From Bacteroidales bacterium UBA755 (GTDB lineage: Bacteria > Bacteroidota > Bacteroidia > Bacteroidales > UBA932): a DNA stretch of 54,028 bases. Made by a program: the position numbers and the translations under genes. Position 1 is the first letter of the stretch. The number at the start of each line of letters is the position of its first letter. The notes under the pieces are model-generated. The model was not told the DNA's origin. It worked only from the letters and a program-made list of their open reading frames with translations, and ran no database searches. Shown here piece after piece: positions 1 through 6,410 of this stretch. The stretch lies in contig DBKH01000058.1 in assembly GCA_002297815.1 (NCBI GenBank), forward strand, positions 1 to 54,028, read 5' to 3'.

Positions 1-143
1 GCCATCGTGAAGGTCTTTCCCGACCCCGTCACCCCCAACAACGTCACATCCCCCACGCCCTGACTAAGCGCGTCACAAAGTCCCTCAATCGCCCCCGGCT
101 GATCCCCCGATGGCTTGTATGGTGATTCCAAACGAAATTTCAT
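1..143 (-). CDS. uvrB: UvrABC excinuclease subunit B, N-terminal part (cut by window edge)
   Basis: Reading the minus strand from an ATG at 143 gives MKFRLESPYKPSGDQPGAIE, followed after some 18 residues by the Walker A motif GVTGSGKTF. This is the characteristic UvrB amino terminus (DNA damage recognition and helicase-like subunit of nucleotide excision repair). Only about 47 residues lie in the window. A good AGGAGG lies 8 nt before the ATG, which is unusual for this phylum. A -7-like TATTTTTG on the minus strand (174-181) lies just upstream, almost touching the divergent -7 box of the agmatine deiminase gene. Confidence 0.95.
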   Translation of the reverse strand, partial: MKFRLESPYKPSGDQPGAIEGLCDALSQGVGDVTLLGVTGSGKTFTM

Positions 144-173
144 GGCTTACCTCCTGATCCTGTTCACAGTTCG

Positions 174-181
174 CAAAAATA
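174..181 (-). promoter_or_regulatory. -7 box of uvrB promoter
   Basis: The minus strand reads TATTTTTG, matching the Bacteroidota -7 consensus TAnnTTTG, and would give a leader of about 25 nt before the uvrB ATG. No convincing TTTG at the -33 distance is seen. Confidence 0.5.
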
Positions 182-185
182 ACAA

Positions 186-193
186 TATCTTTG
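186..193 (+). promoter_or_regulatory. -7 box of agmatine deiminase promoter
   Basis: TATCTTTG matches TAnnTTTG and lies 23 nt before the ATG at 217. It supports that start over the longer open frame from 115. It is separated from the divergent uvrB box by only 4 nt, so the two promoters probably compete for polymerase. Confidence 0.6.
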
Positions 194-216
194 CAGATAA
201 TAAACAAGTAATAAAC

Positions 217-1239
217 ATGAGACTGCCTGCTGAATGGGAGAGGCAGAGTGGGGTGATGCTCACCTGGCCTGACGAGACGACACCTTGGTACGAACTGGAG
301 AAGGTGCAGGAATGCTATGGACGAATCATCTCTGCGATACTGCGCTTCGAGAAGGTGTTGCTGGTGACTGCCGATGTAGAGGCCGCCACTGGCAAACTCT
401 CTGAGCTGGGGGTGGACACTTCCGCGATCAGTTTTCATGAGTGTCCAATCAACGACACTTGGGCGCGCGACCATGGCGGAATCGCTGTCTATGGAGACAA
501 GGGAGAGAAGTACCTCTATGATTTTGTTTTCAACGGCTGGGGACTCAAGTTCGCCTCCAACTTCGACAACGGAATCACCAAGAAGATATTCTTTGACAGG
601 GCTTTCGCTGATGAGGTGATGTGCGTGGACATGCGTCCGTTCGTGCTTGAAGGCGGCAGCATCGACACCGATGGAGCCGGAACCTTGATGGCCACCTCGG
701 AATGCCTTTGCAGCGACAATAGGAATGAATATCTCACCAAGGAGGAGATCGAGGGCGAGCTCAAGCAGGCGTTCGGGCTCAAGCGTGTGCTTTGGGTGGA
801 CAGCGGCAGCCTTTCCGGTGACGACACCGACAGCCACATCGACATTCTGGCACGCTTCTGCGACCTGGAGACCATCGCCTACCTCAAAAGTGATGACCCG
901 GAGGACCCTGACTATGAGTCGTTAATGAATATGGAAGCGCAGCTTCAGTCCTTCCGTACTCTGGGCGGGAAGCCGTACAGACTCGTGCCCCTGCCGAAGC
1001 CGGAGCAGATGTTTCTGGACGACTATCCTCTGCCAGCATCTTATGCGAATTTCCTGATAATCAACGGTGCAGTTCTTGTGCCGGGCACAGGGTCGGACCT
1101 CGATGAGGTTGTCCGCATGAGGCTCCAGGAAGTGTTCCCAGACCGTGAGGTCATCATCATTGACTGCCGTCCGCTCCTTTCCGGCCACGGCGGCCTCCAC
1201 TGCGTCACGATGCAGCTTCCGGAAGGGTGGCTGGAATAA
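217..1239 (+). CDS. aguA: agmatine deiminase / peptidyl-arginine deiminase family protein
   Basis: This 340-residue protein belongs to the PAD_porph/agmatine deiminase family, which converts agmatine to N-carbamoylputrescine and ammonia, a cytoplasmic step toward putrescine. It begins MRLPAEWERQSGVMLTWP as family members do. It shows WARDHGG (about residues 81-87), the HID motif near residue 207, and GHGGLHCVT near the C-terminus, with the likely catalytic cysteine at about residue 329. The open frame extends upstream to 115, but the -7 box at 186-193 and the homology start favour 217. Its stop codon abuts the stop of the convergent gene with no spacer. Bacteroidota paralogues vary, so the exact substrate is inferred. 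Confidence 0.9.
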   Translation: MRLPAEWERQSGVMLTWPDETTPWYELEKVQECYGRIISAILRFEKVLLVTADVEAATGKLSELGVDTSAISFHECPINDTWARDHGGIAVYGDKGEKYLYDFVFNGWGLKFASNFDNGITKKIFFDRAFADEVMCVDMRPFVLEGGSIDTDGAGTLMATSECLCSDNRNEYLTKEEIEGELKQAFGLKRVLWVDSGSLSGDDTDSHIDILARFCDLETIAYLKSDDPEDPDYESLMNMEAQLQSFRTLGGKPYRLVPLPKPEQMFLDDYPLPASYANFLIINGAVLVPGTGSDLDEVVRMRLQEVFPDREVIIIDCRPLLSGHGGLHCVTMQLPEGWLE

Positions 1240-1989
1240 TCAGAATGAATATGACAGCGTCACCCCAAAGGTGTGATAGACCATCTTTTTCGCATGATAG
1301 AAGTCATCGAAAGACTGCCCTTCATATTCAAGAGTCCTGAGGGTGGAGTACATGTCGATGTCGTTCAGCGAGTAGCTTATTCCTATTCCAAGATCATCAA
1401 AATTAAACATCAGCGTCCCTCGGCACTGCCAGAATAGCCAGCGCCCGCCCCAACTATGAACATGCTCGGTAGCCGTACCCCCAGCCTCATTGGACAAAAG
1501 GAGGTCTCTTCCCGAATATGGCACCGCAAAGACAGCGCCCGGCTCGATAAGGCAAAAGACCCTGCATTGCGAAAATTTCAGCAGGTCCGGAGTCTTGAAT
1601 ATTCCCGAAAACAAGAATTTCGGGCCCATCGCCTCCATGTCCAGACTTTCTTCCTCATCACCTGACATCTCGCGCCAGAAATCATATTCCCAATCCGTTA
1701 TGGCACCGCAAGGCATTTTGTCTCCAAGGTAAGCCAGGCCGCAAGACACACCTCCTCCCAAAGCGACATTAGGACTAAGGAAGTGATGCCATGTCATTTC
1801 CATCAAGCCATAGCGGTTTGTGGACCAGCCCATGTTGAGCCGGAACAGATCCGATGTCCTCTCCGGCCTATTATCCTGACCAACCTTCACTTCCACTTCT
1901 CTGGAACGGCTGGTCGCTTCGACAGGCTCAGCGACCAGCAAGGACAACAGCACCAAGCCCAAGACTGAAAAATGTCTCATAGAACACAT
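1240..1989 (-). CDS. hypothetical exported protein, probable outer-membrane barrel
   Basis: I do not recognise a named family in this 249-residue protein. It has a hydrophobic signal segment (FSVLGLVLLSLLV) followed by AEPVEATSRS, then glycine- and aromatic-rich stretches such as NMGWSTNRYGLMEMTWHH and a C-terminus ending in an aromatic residue (GVTLSYSF). These suggest a small beta-barrel or outer-membrane-associated protein. The AEPVEAT segment is encoded by a REP-like repeat (1912-1936), and VEA/TS would be a plausible signal peptidase I site. The ATG at 1980 (MRHFSVLG) is an equally likely start. It sits downstream of the deacylase gene and converges with the deiminase gene. Confidence 0.65.
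   Translation of the reverse strand: MCSMRHFSVLGLVLLSLLVAEPVEATSRSREVEVKVGQDNRPERTSDLFRLNMGWSTNRYGLMEMTWHHFLSPNVALGGGVSCGLAYLGDKMPCGAITDWEYDFWREMSGDEEESLDMEAMGPKFLFSGIFKTPDLLKFSQCRVFCLIEPGAVFAVPYSGRDLLLSNEAGGTATEHVHSWGGRWLFWQCRGTLMFNFDDLGIGISYSLNDIDMYSTLRTLEYEGQSFDDFYHAKKMVYHTFGVTLSYSF
1912..1936. repeat. REP-like palindrome inside a coding sequence
   Basis: The element has inverted ends GGTCGCT and AGCGACC around TCGACAGGCTC. It matches the copies at 36359, 36402, 45826 and elsewhere. On the minus strand it encodes VAEPVEAT in the signal peptide region of the 1240-1989 gene. Confidence 0.85.
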
Positions 1990-2001
1990 ACTCGGATATT
2001 C

Positions 2002-2535
2002 CTAAATTATGATTGGCTCGTGTCCGCAGGCCGGCAAGTACTTATCGAGAAGGTCGTTGACCTTGATTTTCACGAAGCAGCCCGCAGTGCCGTCTGCACA
2101 GCAGTACCACTCGCCTTCCAGGATTTCTTTGTCAAGGACGAATGTCACCTCCTTAGCTGAATCAAGACAGGCACTCAGCACAGTGGTCGCCCCATGCTCT
2201 GTCCCAGCGATCTCAAGCAGTTTCTCGGCAGAGGCGAACGACACCCTCGGAATCCCAAGAGCCTGACCGAAGTCCTTGGTGACGAACGGCTTGTCATCCC
2301 TAGTCACATAGAGGTAGAACTTGGTCTGCTGACGGTTGCAAAGGAATATGCTCTTGACTATCCTGCCTCCGAGTCCGGCATTGATGTTCTGACAGTCCTC
2401 CATCGTGATTCCCGGATCCGTGTCCACCCTCTCAAACGGGATTCCCAGTTCCGAGAACATCTCGTACACCTTCTTCTGCAACGGTGTGGAGAACGTCTCC
2501 GGGGCCGTGCGCTTTATCTCACTGACGTAGAACAT
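2002..2535 (-). CDS. YbaK/EbsC-family aminoacyl-tRNA deacylase (ProXp/PrdX-like)
   Basis: This 177-residue cytoplasmic protein matches the YbaK/ProX editing-domain family, which hydrolyses mischarged aminoacyl-tRNAs, typically Ala-tRNAPro or Cys-tRNAPro. Visible family features are the N-terminal helix with YEMFSELGIPFERVDTDPG, the segment IVKSIFLCNRQQTKFYLYV containing the conserved lysine, KDFGQALGIPRVSFA and the GATTVLSAC stretch. Length fits a stand-alone PrdX-type protein. It starts 2 nt after the stop of the upstream phosphoesterase gene, so the two are likely co-transcribed. Which tRNA it edits cannot be told from the sequence. Confidence 0.85.
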   Translation of the reverse strand: MFYVSEIKRTAPETFSTPLQKKVYEMFSELGIPFERVDTDPGITMEDCQNINAGLGGRIVKSIFLCNRQQTKFYLYVTRDDKPFVTKDFGQALGIPRVSFASAEKLLEIAGTEHGATTVLSACLDSAKEVTFVLDKEILEGEWYCCADGTAGCFVKIKVNDLLDKYLPACGHEPIII

Positions 2536-2537
2536 TT

Positions 2538-3620
2538 CTAATCAATAGTCATGTCGAACTGGTCGTAGGCCTCGGTTCTGTGAGCCAAGTGCTTAGTACT
2601 CGGAGAGATACCGAAGAGCGGGGAATAGGTCTTCACCTTCACCGTCTTGCCGTCCGGCATGAATTCCAGAATCCTAAGCCAACCGTCTCCACCGTTGCCT
2701 TCCCAGCCGCCCCCAAGAATCTGGACATTGAACATCATCTGATGCACATTCCGTCCAGCCTCGTTCTTGTCCACACGGTAGGCCACAGAATCCTCAAAAC
2801 CACCCGGGCGTCCAGTGTGGCCGCAGACAACGAGCACAACATTAGGCGTGACAGACACAAACTTGTCCCAGAAATCCTTGCCGGAGGTCTGAGGTCTCAC
2901 CTTGTAATGAGAATTGTCGGTGTAATCCGCTGTGCGATGCTTGAGATAGCTGTGCGTCATCGCTATCACCTTATGGCCGATGTACTTTTCGTTTGTAGCG
3001 AGATTTCTGGCCCATTCCAAGACCTCTGGCCTTGGAGCGAATTCGGTCGTTATGACCAGAATATCGCCCCAATTCTTGTCGTGGAACTCAAATGCAGCGT
3101 TCTCCATCGAAATGTCACCGTTACGATTCGGGAAATCAGCCACGAGGCAGTTCCTCCAGCATGAGTTACGCTCGAAAGGGAAATATTCAGGAAATTTTGT
3201 CCTACCGTTCTCGGCTATCTTATAGCCATAGTCATGGTTGCCGCACGAGATGATGTACGGTACTTTACCATCAAGACGCGACATGGACCTTGACGCAGCT
3301 TCCCACATCTCACGGCTGGTCTGGTTCACCATCTTACGGTTCATTTTAATGTTCTCGTTCTGCTCGACCAGATCTCCGGTACAGAGCACGGCCTTGATGT
3401 TCAGGTGATCCACATTGTCAGCGATCCATGCGGTACACAGCTCAAAGATAGGTTGGTTGATGTCGTACTTGTTGTAGGTCTGGGGATCTCCAAGAACGAT
3501 CATGGAGAACGATTCCTCGTTCTCAAGATTTTGACGGTCAGCCCTGTGCTGGGCAAAAAGCGGATTTGCTGCAACTGCGAGCAAGGCTAAACTCAAAAAG
3601 ATAAAAATGTGTTTTCTCAT
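2538..3620 (-). CDS. secreted calcineurin-like metallophosphoesterase
   Basis: The 360-residue protein begins MRKHIFIFLSLALLAVAANP with a clear signal peptide ending near LFAQ. The metallophosphoesterase motifs appear in order: VLGDPQ (first metal motif, with Gln replacing the usual His), CTGDLVE, CGNHDYG, THSYL and CGHTG. It should be a periplasmic or exported metal-dependent phosphoesterase; the substrate is unknown. The open frame extends to 3686, but the signal peptide and a TATCTTTG box at 3643-3650 place the start at 3620. The deacylase gene follows 2 nt after its stop. Confidence 0.85.
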   Translation of the reverse strand: MRKHIFIFLSLALLAVAANPLFAQHRADRQNLENEESFSMIVLGDPQTYNKYDINQPIFELCTAWIADNVDHLNIKAVLCTGDLVEQNENIKMNRKMVNQTSREMWEAASRSMSRLDGKVPYIISCGNHDYGYKIAENGRTKFPEYFPFERNSCWRNCLVADFPNRNGDISMENAAFEFHDKNWGDILVITTEFAPRPEVLEWARNLATNEKYIGHKVIAMTHSYLKHRTADYTDNSHYKVRPQTSGKDFWDKFVSVTPNVVLVVCGHTGRPGGFEDSVAYRVDKNEAGRNVHQMMFNVQILGGGWEGNGGDGWLRILEFMPDGKTVKVKTYSPLFGISPSTKHLAHRTEAYDQFDMTID

Positions 3621-3642
3621 ACTATCTGTGTTGATGACATTG

Positions 3643-3650
3643 CAAAGATA
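3643..3650 (-). promoter_or_regulatory. -7 box of phosphoesterase-deacylase operon
   Basis: The minus strand reads TATCTTTG, matching TAnnTTTG, 22 nt before the chosen ATG at 3620. Confidence 0.55.
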
Positions 3651-3731
3651 AAAATTTCCTAGCTGAGACAAAACTATATTTTTCATTTTGAAAGTCCAAC
3701 GAAATATTCATAAAGATTGTTGATTCCAGGT

Positions 3732-3828
3732 GCAAGGAACGGTTCTTGCGGGATTTAGTAAGTTTAGTTGGTTAGCGCGGTGGGCAATCACCGCTTTAAA
3801 TGAATATATTCACTGAAGGCAATTGCCT
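3732..3828 (+). other. structured leader region of the serpin gene
   Basis: Three inverted repeats lie in the 163-bp gap before the serpin ATG. A 7-bp stem occupies 3732-3749 (GCAAGGA with TTCTTGC). A 6-bp GCGGTG/CACCGC stem occupies 3777-3794 and is followed by TTTAAA. A 12-bp perfect palindrome, AGGCAATTGCCT, occupies 3817-3828. No clear -7 box is seen. These may be leader hairpins or operators; the function is inference. Confidence 0.4.
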
Positions 3829-3849
3829 GCCTAACGGAGAGAGACAGAC

Positions 3850-5118
3850 ATGAATAAGACAACAAGAAAAGTCCTGCTTTCGGGTATGGCAGCCGCCATG
3901 CTGGTGTCATGTGGAACAGCGAAAAAAAGCGGGCAGAGCGATGCTGGGCAAGTGATAATGGGAAATATGGAAGAGACTGACAGTGACTATCTTATCCTAG
4001 ATGACAGCCAGAGGGATCTTTTAGCGAAGAACAACACTTTCGCCATCAATTTGTTCAACAAAGTTTCAGGAATGGACTCAAGAGTGATTTCACCGCTAAG
4101 CATCACTGGACTGATGACGATTTTGTCAAACGGAGCTGAGGGGGAGACACGTCAGGAAATCCTCAACACTCTTGGATTCAGCGGAGCGTCTCAGGACGAG
4201 ATCAATGCTCTGTACGGCTACCTCATCAAAAAGGCCGGGAAGTTGGATCCCGCCACGACCGTCAGCATCGCGGACTTCATCGCGGTCAACAAGAACAACA
4301 AGGTCAAGAAGGAATTCGAGCAGACAGTCAGTGATTGGTTCAAGGCCGAGGTAGAGAACCTTGATTTCACATCGAACAAGTCAACAGGCATCATCAACGA
4401 CTGGTGCTCCGAGCACACTGACGGGATGATTCCTAAAATTATAGACAGCGTGGAGCCAAGTGCTGTCGCCTACCTGATGAATGCAATCTACTTCAACGGT
4501 TCATGGGCGGAAAAGTTTGATGCCAAGGACACCAAGCTTGAGCGGTTCAAGGGCTACACCCGCGACATCAAGAAAGTCAGGATGATGCATAGGAATGATG
4601 AATATCTCTACACGTCGAACAAGACTTATTCCGCCGTAAGGATCCCTTACGGCAACGGCTCGTTCTCTATGACAGTGCTTCTGCCTAACGAGGACAAGTC
4701 GATCCAAGACATGATGAAAGTGCTCAGTGCCAAGGAGCTTTCGAAGATTCGCCAAAACATGGAGAACTGCAAAGTTGATCTCAAGCTGCCGAAGTTCACG
4801 ACCGAAGTCGAACAGCCTCTGAATGACATAATCGCCAGCCTTGGAGCTTCCACGATGTTCAGGCCGGCAGCGGATTTCAGCAAGTTGGCGGATGGGAACT
4901 TGTACGTTTCCAAGATGTTCCAGAAAGCCAAGATTGAGGTAAGTGAGGAGGGTACGAAGGCCGCAGCCGTCACAGCAGCAATCATGACCATGTCTGCCCT
5001 TGCTCCAGAACCTCGTCATGTCGAATTCCACGCAGATAGACCTTTCGTCTATCTCATCAGCGAGTCCAGCACCGGAGCCATCTACTTCATCGGTCAGTTC
5101 ACCGGCAGCGAGATCTAA
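3850..5118 (+). CDS. serpin-family protease inhibitor lipoprotein
   Basis: The 422-residue protein has a lipoprotein signal with lipobox LVSC (Cys21), so it is probably anchored at the cell surface or outer membrane. The rest is a full-length serpin fold: NLFNKVSG, SPLSITGLMTILSNGAEGET, the YFNGSWAEKFD segment and a C-terminal HADRPFVYLI/GAIYFIGQF. The reactive-centre hinge EEGTKAAAVTAA (about residues 366-377) is of the inhibitory type, with small residues at P14-P8. The scissile bond is probably within the following IMTMSA stretch, which points to inhibition of an elastase- or chymotrypsin-like enzyme; this is inference. It stands alone, with a structured leader and a terminator behind it. 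Confidence 0.93.
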   Translation: MNKTTRKVLLSGMAAAMLVSCGTAKKSGQSDAGQVIMGNMEETDSDYLILDDSQRDLLAKNNTFAINLFNKVSGMDSRVISPLSITGLMTILSNGAEGETRQEILNTLGFSGASQDEINALYGYLIKKAGKLDPATTVSIADFIAVNKNNKVKKEFEQTVSDWFKAEVENLDFTSNKSTGIINDWCSEHTDGMIPKIIDSVEPSAVAYLMNAIYFNGSWAEKFDAKDTKLERFKGYTRDIKKVRMMHRNDEYLYTSNKTYSAVRIPYGNGSFSMTVLLPNEDKSIQDMMKVLSAKELSKIRQNMENCKVDLKLPKFTTEVEQPLNDIIASLGASTMFRPAADFSKLADGNLYVSKMFQKAKIEVSEEGTKAAAVTAAIMTMSALAPEPRHVEFHADRPFVYLISESSTGAIYFIGQFTGSEI

Positions 5119-5150
5119 GTTCAAATCAGGCTCTGCGGGAGCAATAATTT

Positions 5151-5189
5151 AAGGAGGGTTGCCAAAATCACTTTTGGCAGCCCTCCTTT
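5151..5189. terminator. bidirectional terminator between serpin and nuclease genes
   Basis: AAGGAGGGTTGCCAAAA is followed after TCAC by TTTTGGCAGCCCTCCTTT, giving a long GC-containing stem flanked by A-run and T-run. It serves both convergent genes. Confidence 0.85.
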
Positions 5190-5210
5190 CGTGTAATCTA
5201 TGGTATTCAA

Positions 5211-6329
5211 TTACTTAAAATTCTTGAATGTGGACCAGCTGGAGTTCTTCTCGGCCTCGGTCTGAAGAGCTTTCGGGAGATTGACAAAGAAGTCAAGTCC
5301 TGTCCATTCCTCAATCTGGTCAACGGAGACTGTGAACTTGTCATAATCCTCAGTTTTGGCATAACTGCGATGCTCCATCCACACACCAACAGCACTTGCG
5401 TCAGTGATAGTGGAACCGCTCCTCTTGACTTTAAGTGCCACCTTGTAGAAGTAGTTCGGAACAGGGCATTTCTTGCTATCATGCTTAGGGCTGATGTAAC
5501 TGATGCTCTCAGAGCCACCGACCTTGTTGAAAGCGACTCCTGTGACAACATAGACAGTGTCAGTCTGGCCAATGGCCTGAAGAGCGTTCTCCAACCTGCT
5601 CCAAATCGTGCCATTGAACGTGTTCTGGATCTGCGGAACAGAGTTGGTGGCATAGAACGCCTGTAGCTGCATAGCCCTAATGCCATTGCGTGAACCATTT
5701 GGAATCAAGTGACCACGGGAGTAGTCACCGCCCGCATTGTAGCTGCCATCCCAGACATTGATCTGGTACTTTGTGTCAATGTTCGGATTGCTGTGCCAGT
5801 TGCCTGGTCTCCCCAAACTTCCCATCGACGCGGGGTACACCGGATAGGCCGTCCACAAGGATGTGTACATCTTTGTGTCGAAGTAATGGGTGTAGTTGCG
5901 CTTGCCATTTGCCTTAAGGACATCAGTGATGTACCGCAAATCCTCAGAGACATACTTGAAGCCTTCCGATGCGGTCTGTTTTGTGCCCACAGTTCCGCCA
6001 GGAAGCTCAAGCCAACCACAGAAAGCAGAAGAGGATGATGACTCACCTGCCTTGAAGTACTTTGTGCCGCTGGCGTAGAAGATTTGAGTCTCAGATGAAT
6101 GCGAGCCGGTCCCGCTGACAATGGCGTACGCCTGATAGACGTATGTCTCACCCTCGGTAAGGCCGGTCAACTTGGCCGTAAACGTCCCACTAGTCGAGCT
6201 TGCAGCATCAGCCACAGCCTTGTTCGTCAAAGAGTTTGAGGAGGTTCCCCAGTAGAAACCCACCTCAGAAGGAACCGAGCTCGCCCCAGAGAATGAGCCC
6301 GACAGAGTTGCCTCTGTCGAACTCGTCAT
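5211..6329 (-). CDS. extracellular DNA/RNA non-specific endonuclease (3' part of an interrupted ORF)
   Basis: The C-terminal half is a NUC1/DNA-RNA non-specific endonuclease domain. It contains SRGHLIPN (Arg-Gly-His at about residues 205-207 counted from the ATG at 6329, the catalytic His) and ATNSVPQIQ with the metal-site Asn. It is preceded by a fibronectin-III-like domain (SGSFSGASSVPSEVGFYWG, then GLTEGETYVYQAYA). The ATG at 6329 lies inside that domain, so it is a poor start. The frame is open upstream to 6407 through a glycine-rich linker (SGGSGGGG) and is then stopped by one TGA (6408-6410), directly after the fimbrillin-like ORF in the same frame. The gene was therefore probably the tail of an 824-codon exported nuclease. 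Confidence 0.85.
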   Translation of the reverse strand: MTSSTEATLSGSFSGASSVPSEVGFYWGTSSNSLTNKAVADAASSTSGTFTAKLTGLTEGETYVYQAYAIVSGTGSHSSETQIFYASGTKYFKAGESSSSSAFCGWLELPGGTVGTKQTASEGFKYVSEDLRYITDVLKANGKRNYTHYFDTKMYTSLWTAYPVYPASMGSLGRPGNWHSNPNIDTKYQINVWDGSYNAGGDYSRGHLIPNGSRNGIRAMQLQAFYATNSVPQIQNTFNGTIWSRLENALQAIGQTDTVYVVTGVAFNKVGGSESISYISPKHDSKKCPVPNYFYKVALKVKRSGSTITDASAVGVWMEHRSYAKTEDYDKFTVSVDQIEEWTGLDFFVNLPKALQTEAEKNSSWSTFKNFK

Positions 6330-6410
6330 AGTGCAGCCACCATTGGTGACCGTAGCCCCCGGCTCCCCCTCCGTGGTCCCGCCACCGCCGGAACCGCCGG
6401 AGTTTGTTCA
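6330..6410 (-). other. in-frame TGA and glycine-rich linker joining fimbrillin-like and nuclease ORFs
   Basis: Reading the minus strand, the upstream ORF ends ITITFYE then TGA (6410-6408). The same frame continues TNSGGSGGGGTTEGEPG, then ATVTNGGCT, into the ATG at 6329 with no other stop. The linker plus the conserved start of the Fn3-like domain lie in this segment, so a single codon separates two halves of what reads as one protein. It could be a nonsense mutation, programmed readthrough or an assembly error. Confidence 0.85.

Noticed and set aside
85..837. Minus-strand 250-codon frame opposite the agmatine deiminase gene
   Set aside because: It lies antisense to a well-supported gene, resembles no family and would run across the uvrB-deiminase promoter region.
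2580..3164. Plus-strand 194-codon frame opposite the phosphoesterase
   Set aside because: It is antisense to conserved metallophosphoesterase motifs and has no promoter or family resemblance.
4501..5124. Minus-strand 207-codon frame inside the serpin gene
   Set aside because: It is an antisense shadow of a full-length serpin with clear motifs; its composition is not protein-like.
6327..6329. ATG at 6329 as the genuine nuclease start
   Set aside because: It falls within the Fn3-like domain, has no signal peptide and the same frame is open upstream to the TGA; it is retained only as a formal start.
6408..6410. UGA reassigned to an amino acid in this organism
   Set aside because: Other genes here (for example recognisable rlmH, mltG and the TonB receptor) end at TGA where their families end, so a general code change is not supported.
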